Source of the DNA: Cytophagales bacterium
Lineage (GTDB): Bacteria > Bacteroidota > Bacteroidia > Cytophagales > Cyclobacteriaceae
Length of the DNA stretch: 7,427 nt
Assembly: GCA_029262935.1 (NCBI GenBank)
Contig: JAJCYK010000321.1
Span: forward strand, 1-7,427
Direction of reading: 5' to 3'
This document shows positions 5,707 to 7,427 of the stretch, in pieces. The position numbers and the translations under genes were made by a program. The notes under the pieces were generated by a model. That model made no database searches. It was given only the letters and a program-made list of their open reading frames with translations, and had not been told where the DNA came from. Each line of letters opens with the position of its first letter. Positions within the stretch are counted from its first letter, which is position 1.

Positions 5707-6330
5707 ATGCAGGAAATACATATTATCATCATATCTTCTCTCGGTAGTTTTGTTTTAGGAATAGTCTTAACATCTATAAGAACATATTTTACAGAACGTT
5801 CCAGACAAAAAGCAATAGCCGAAGAAATTGGAAAAATTACGGAAATTGCCGGACAGATGAACGCGAAGATAAATATGATATCACATGCAAATAAAAGTCT
5901 TTGGGAAGAACAAAGGGAAGCTCTCTTAAAGTTTTATTTAACAATGTATAATGTTACCGATTTCATGCGAGGCCTGGCCATGAACGTTATTAATGAGCAT
6001 GAAAAATCTATATCCGAATGGGGATTTGAAATCAATAAAATGAGTCAGGAAGCTGGCTCAAGCATGGCGATGCTAAACTTTTTTTTAGAACAAGGTGAAA
6101 TAAGAACATTAGCTGAGAATTATCTAAAGGATGTAACAGATATGCTTGTTTTTTGTATGGCCGAGGTATCAAAAATAAAAAAAGACCCGACCCCAAGCAA
6201 TTGTATTCTCTTATCACAGAACCTATTAGAAGGAGTCCAAAAATTAATAAGAGAAAAAATAAATGATACTCAATCCAAATTTGCTGATGCCGCGAGAATT
6301 TATATTTTCGAGAATAAATCTGAAGGTTAA
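5707..6330 (+). CDS. Membrane-anchored helical protein, unknown function
   Basis: I do not recognise this 207-residue protein. An N-terminal hydrophobic helix (about 4-24, IHIIIISSLGSFVLGIVLTS) is followed by a basic RTYFTERSRQK, so the rest is predicted to be cytoplasmic by the positive-inside rule. The remainder is almost entirely helix-prone, with heptad-like stretches (AIAEEIGKITEIAGQMNAK; SLWEEQREALLKFYLTMYN; EVSKIKKD). The layout of one anchor, a YFTE-R-like junction and a long helical domain resembles orphan membrane proteins common in bacterial accessory islands. No catalytic residues stand out. The ATG at 5707 is chosen because it is the first in frame; another ATG at 5700 is out of frame. 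It ends by sharing TTAA (6327-6330) with the stop of a possible minus-strand gene, like the overlap seen at 3903. Confidence 0.72.
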   Translation: MQEIHIIIISSLGSFVLGIVLTSIRTYFTERSRQKAIAEEIGKITEIAGQMNAKINMISHANKSLWEEQREALLKFYLTMYNVTDFMRGLAMNVINEHEKSISEWGFEINKMSQEAGSSMAMLNFFLEQGEIRTLAENYLKDVTDMLVFCMAEVSKIKKDPTPSNCILLSQNLLEGVQKLIREKINDTQSKFADAARIYIFENKSEG

Positions 6331-6336
6331 CCTAAT

Positions 6337-6348
6337 CCCTCCGGAGGG
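6337..6348. repeat. 12-bp perfect palindrome CCCTCCGGAGGG
   Basis: A perfect GC-rich palindrome in an otherwise AT-rich stretch, 7 bp after the stop of the helical membrane protein gene. As RNA it gives only a 4-bp stem with a CCGG loop and no following U-run, so it is a weak terminator candidate; as DNA it could be a protein-binding site. It also lies inside the possible minus-strand gene, where it encodes PPEG. Confidence 0.5.
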
Positions 6349-6384
6349 TAATCAAAAATATTCTTCGGTAAGATAGTCTTTCCA

Positions 6385-6403
6385 AGTCTCAGGAATTGAG
6401 ACT
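6385..6403. repeat. 7-bp inverted repeat AGTCTCA-N5-TGAGACT
   Basis: Perfect 7-bp arms (6385-6391 and 6397-6403) surround GGAAT. The geometry fits a dimeric-repressor operator or a small hairpin, without an adjacent U-run. It overlaps the possible minus-strand gene. Confidence 0.55.
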
Positions 6404-6472
6404 CACTAAGAGTAATTGCAATTTTCTCCGATTTCTGCAAGCTTTGATCTGAAATATGGTGCTTTTAAGGTA

Positions 6473-6503
6473 TTGTTCCGTTAACAAATCCATTTTAATT
6501 TTA
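6473..6503 (+). promoter_or_regulatory. Candidate promoter for the 57-residue gene
   Basis: TTG at 6473-6475, a 20-bp spacer, then TAATTTTA at 6496-6503, one mismatch from TAnnTTTG. The spacing is correct for a Bacteroidota promoter and the leader would be about 20 nt. In DNA this AT-rich, chance matches are common. Confidence 0.35.
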
Positions 6504-6529
6504 ATACACACCAAAATTCTTCAAAACAC

Positions 6530-6703
6530 ATGCTTGAATTTACCGAAAACAATCTAGATAATATGGTCCGAAAGGACGACGTTCACCATGTATACGCTAG
6601 AGCAGATGGACTTGCTTCTTTAATCGTTATTAACCCAATAACCGGAGCGCGACAGCAATTTGATTGTGATCAAACATTTAAAGAAATAAAGGACCAATTC
6701 TAA
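6530..6703 (+). CDS. Small hypothetical protein, 57 residues
   Basis: An ORF of 57 codons from ATG 6530 to TAA 6701. The product begins MLEFTENNLDNMVRKDDVHH, has a hydrophobic strand pattern in the middle (ADGLASLIVINPITGARQQF) and ends in a charged helix (FKEIKDQF). The composition is that of a soluble, globular small protein; no family is recognised and no metal or catalytic motif is apparent (a single Cys at residue 46). A candidate promoter lies just upstream and a hairpin with a T-rich tail lies about 85 bp downstream, so it may be a single-gene unit. It lies between the orphan cassette and the phage remnant. Confidence 0.5.
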   Translation: MLEFTENNLDNMVRKDDVHHVYARADGLASLIVINPITGARQQFDCDQTFKEIKDQF

Positions 6704-6779
6704 GAGGAGAAGTCTATCATATTATTGCGCCTCTGCAAATCCTAATACTGCCAATATTTTCCAAACCCACCCCCAAAAC

Positions 6780-6893
6780 TTAGAGGTTTTCGCTTTTAAG
6801 CGAATCGTTTTGCTTTTTAACCGTGACCTGAATATCATCTTCCATGTCTTCGAAGGTTGCCTGACCTCCATCAAATTCAATTAGTGCTTTCAT
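6780..6893 (-). CDS. 37-residue ORF coupled to the gp10-like gene
   Basis: The minus-strand ATG at 6893-6891 overlaps the TGA of the gp10-like gene as ATGA, the classic sign of translational coupling, with GGAAGA just before it as a ribosome-binding site. The product starts MKALIEFDGGQATFEDMEDD, continues IQVTVKKQND and ends at TAA 6780-6782. It is acidic at the front and has no recognised family. It may be a genuine small phage gene or the start of a longer gene cut short; the DNA after the stop shows no continuation in other frames. Confidence 0.5.
   Translation of the reverse strand: MKALIEFDGGQATFEDMEDDIQVTVKKQNDSLKSENL
6789..6817 (+). terminator. Candidate rho-independent terminator
   Basis: TTCGCTT (6789-6795) pairs with AAGCGAA (6798-6804); with the central TTTA as loop this is a 6-bp stem. 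It is followed on the plus strand by a T-rich tail (TCGTTTTGCTTTTT). It is in the right place to end transcription from the 57-residue gene, although the T-run is interrupted. The same bases code for the end of the minus-strand 37-residue ORF. Confidence 0.45.
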
Positions 6894-7231
6894 TTCTTCC
6901 TGTATCTTCTCATTGTCCTTACCAAACTTTTGCCCATTCGTTCAGATCCTTCTCTTTGCATCGGGCCAATACTATGTCGGATCGATGGCCGCCACCACGG
7001 GGTAGCCGGTTGCTTGACAGTTCCGAATTCTGAAAGGTGGGCCAATTTGCCACCCCGGATCCGTTGCCTAGGACCAACCACAATCAATCCAAGACTAGCA
7101 GGTCCGGATCGCTTGATCTTGCGCGTTCCGAGGCTCCTGGCAGTATTGCCGGTCTTGCGTTTCAGAATCGTATAGATCCGTCGCCTCCCAAAATAATCCG
7201 AAATACCCGCAACAGCTGCATATTTTGTCAA
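6890..7231 (-). CDS. HK97 gp10-like phage morphogenesis protein, probably truncated at the N-terminus
   Basis: This resembles the HK97 gp10 family of head-tail joining/tail-completion proteins in tailed-phage structural modules. Visible hallmarks, numbered from the TTG at 7231, are KTGNTARSLGTRK (26-38; family tGxLxxSI region), a beta segment ending LIVVGPR (49-55), and the strong HLSEFGT (65-71) followed by KQPATPWWRPSI (73-84; family EfGT...qPflrPA). The C-terminal tail is very basic. Family members usually carry about 25-50 more residues of helix before the TGxL motif; here there is no ATG, a TTG is the best start, and an in-frame TAG lies about 45 bp upstream, so the 5' end seems to have been lost near 7195-7231. 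GC content is visibly higher than in the surrounding DNA. It is followed by a small ORF through ATGA. It is most likely a prophage relic. Confidence 0.7.
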   Translation of the reverse strand: MTKYAAVAGISDYFGRRRIYTILKRKTGNTARSLGTRKIKRSGPASLGLIVVGPRQRIRGGKLAHLSEFGTVKQPATPWWRPSIRHSIGPMQREGSERMGKSLVRTMRRYRKK

Positions 7232-7381
7232 GGGAAAGGTACAGACTGTGAACAGGGGTACTCCTGGACTCTATGTACTGAGTTTGCAAAGATCGAGAAG
7301 CACTATTCCGACAAAGAATTTGATATGACCGGAGAGATGGACGGCTGTGATCAGTTTGTAAAAAAATCGCCGATTACTTAA
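7205..7381 (+). pseudogene. Cys-rich coding fragment lacking a start
   Basis: In one plus-strand frame the last 58 or so codons before the TAA at 7379-7381 look like real protein: NSCIFCQGKGTDCEQGYSW, then TLCTEFAKIEKHYSDKEFD and EMDGCDQFVKK. The five cysteines (CxxC-x6-C-x8-C, then a later C) suggest a zinc-ribbon-like or disulfide-rich small domain. No ATG, GTG or TTG lies in frame near the beginning of this protein-like stretch. The frame stays open upstream only as the opposite strand of the gp10-like gene, from an ATG at 7037 that gives non-protein-like sequence. I read it as a 5'-truncated gene joined to the phage fragment. The family is not recognised. Confidence 0.4.
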
Positions 7382-7427
7382 TTTCTTTCAACTGATCAGC
7401 TAGAAGATTTTTCAATACCCTTTTTAA
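7374..7427 (-). CDS. Possible C-terminal end of a gene running off the right edge
   Basis: Seventeen minus-strand codons reading LKRVLKNLLADQLKEIK precede a TAA at 7376-7374. The residues form a plausible amphipathic, basic terminal helix, and the stop overlaps the end of the convergent Cys-rich ORF in the same style as other convergent pairs here. It is too short to assign; chance is quite possible. Confidence 0.3.
   Translation of the reverse strand, partial: LKRVLKNLLADQLKEIK

Larger units (their letters stand above)
6327..6493 (-). pseudogene. Possible small frameshifted minus-strand gene
   Basis: Two minus-strand frames together look like one small protein. From ATG at 6493 one frame reads MDLLTEQYLKSTIFQ and then loses protein-like character, stopping at 6389-6391. 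Another frame, open from 6464 to the TAA at 6327-6329, reads QKSEKIAITLSESQFLRLG and then KTILPKNIFDYPPEGLG. A single-base indel around 6445-6460 would join them into a product of about 55 residues. Alternatively the second frame starts at TTG 6440 and is an intact 37-residue gene. Its stop overlaps that of the convergent gene upstream by the shared TTAA. I do not recognise it; the claim rests on composition and the neat stop overlap. Confidence 0.3.

Noticed and set aside
7037..7204. Plus-strand ORF start at ATG 7037
   Set aside because: This portion is antisense to the conserved EFGT/TGNT region of the gp10-like gene and reads as low-complexity Pro/Arg/Ser sequence; only the part after about 7205 looks coding.
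4906..7427. Recognised defence system, toxin-antitoxin pair or integrase
   Set aside because: No nuclease, ATPase, reverse transcriptase, toxin, HTH antitoxin or tyrosine/serine recombinase motif is visible in any product.
1..7427. CRISPR array or insertion sequence
   Set aside because: There are no regularly spaced repeats of 25-40 bp, no transposase sequence and no paired terminal inverted repeats.

Overview
The window looks like chromosomal DNA of a Bacteroidota bacterium, most likely a marine Flavobacteriales-type organism. The evidence is the gene content (AsnS, sigma-54, and a small outer-membrane beta-barrel protein with an AWAQ-type signal peptide), moderate to low GC, weak Shine-Dalgarno signals with A-rich leaders, and several matches to the Bacteroidota -7 promoter element TAnnTTTG. 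UGA is used as a stop, so the code is standard. Species cannot be fixed from this sequence.

Positions 1-4592 are conserved core. The left edge holds the first 248 codons of asparaginyl-tRNA synthetase (asnS, minus strand). It diverges from a tightly packed plus-strand operon: rpoN (sigma-54), a divergent PAP2-like membrane protein whose GTG overlaps the rpoN stop by one base, and a PaaG-type enoyl-CoA hydratase/isomerase. A convergent outer-membrane beta-barrel gene on the minus strand overlaps the hydratase stop by four bases.

Positions 4593-4905 form a boundary: the beta-barrel gene's promoter, a strong inverted repeat, tRNA-Arg(ACG), then competing short hairpins and a tandem 9-bp repeat.

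Positions 4906-7427 are accessory DNA. First comes an AT-rich plus-strand cassette of three unrecognised genes: a membrane-anchored protein with a short hexapeptide-type repeat, a 58-residue SH3-like protein, and a membrane-anchored helical protein. A convergent, possibly frameshifted small minus-strand gene and a 57-residue plus-strand gene follow. From about 6780 there is a GC-richer remnant of a phage structural module on the minus strand: an HK97 gp10-like fragment coupled through ATGA to a 37-residue ORF. This abuts, near 7200, a plus-strand Cys-rich coding fragment that has also lost its start. The right edge holds what may be the last 17 codons of another minus-strand gene.

The overall picture is a stable housekeeping block, a tRNA gene acting as a likely integration hotspot, and a decayed island of small orphan genes and phage debris. 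No integrase, transposase, CRISPR array or complete recognised defence system is visible. The best candidate for something undescribed is the three-gene cassette at 4906-6330, whose function cannot be assigned from sequence alone.
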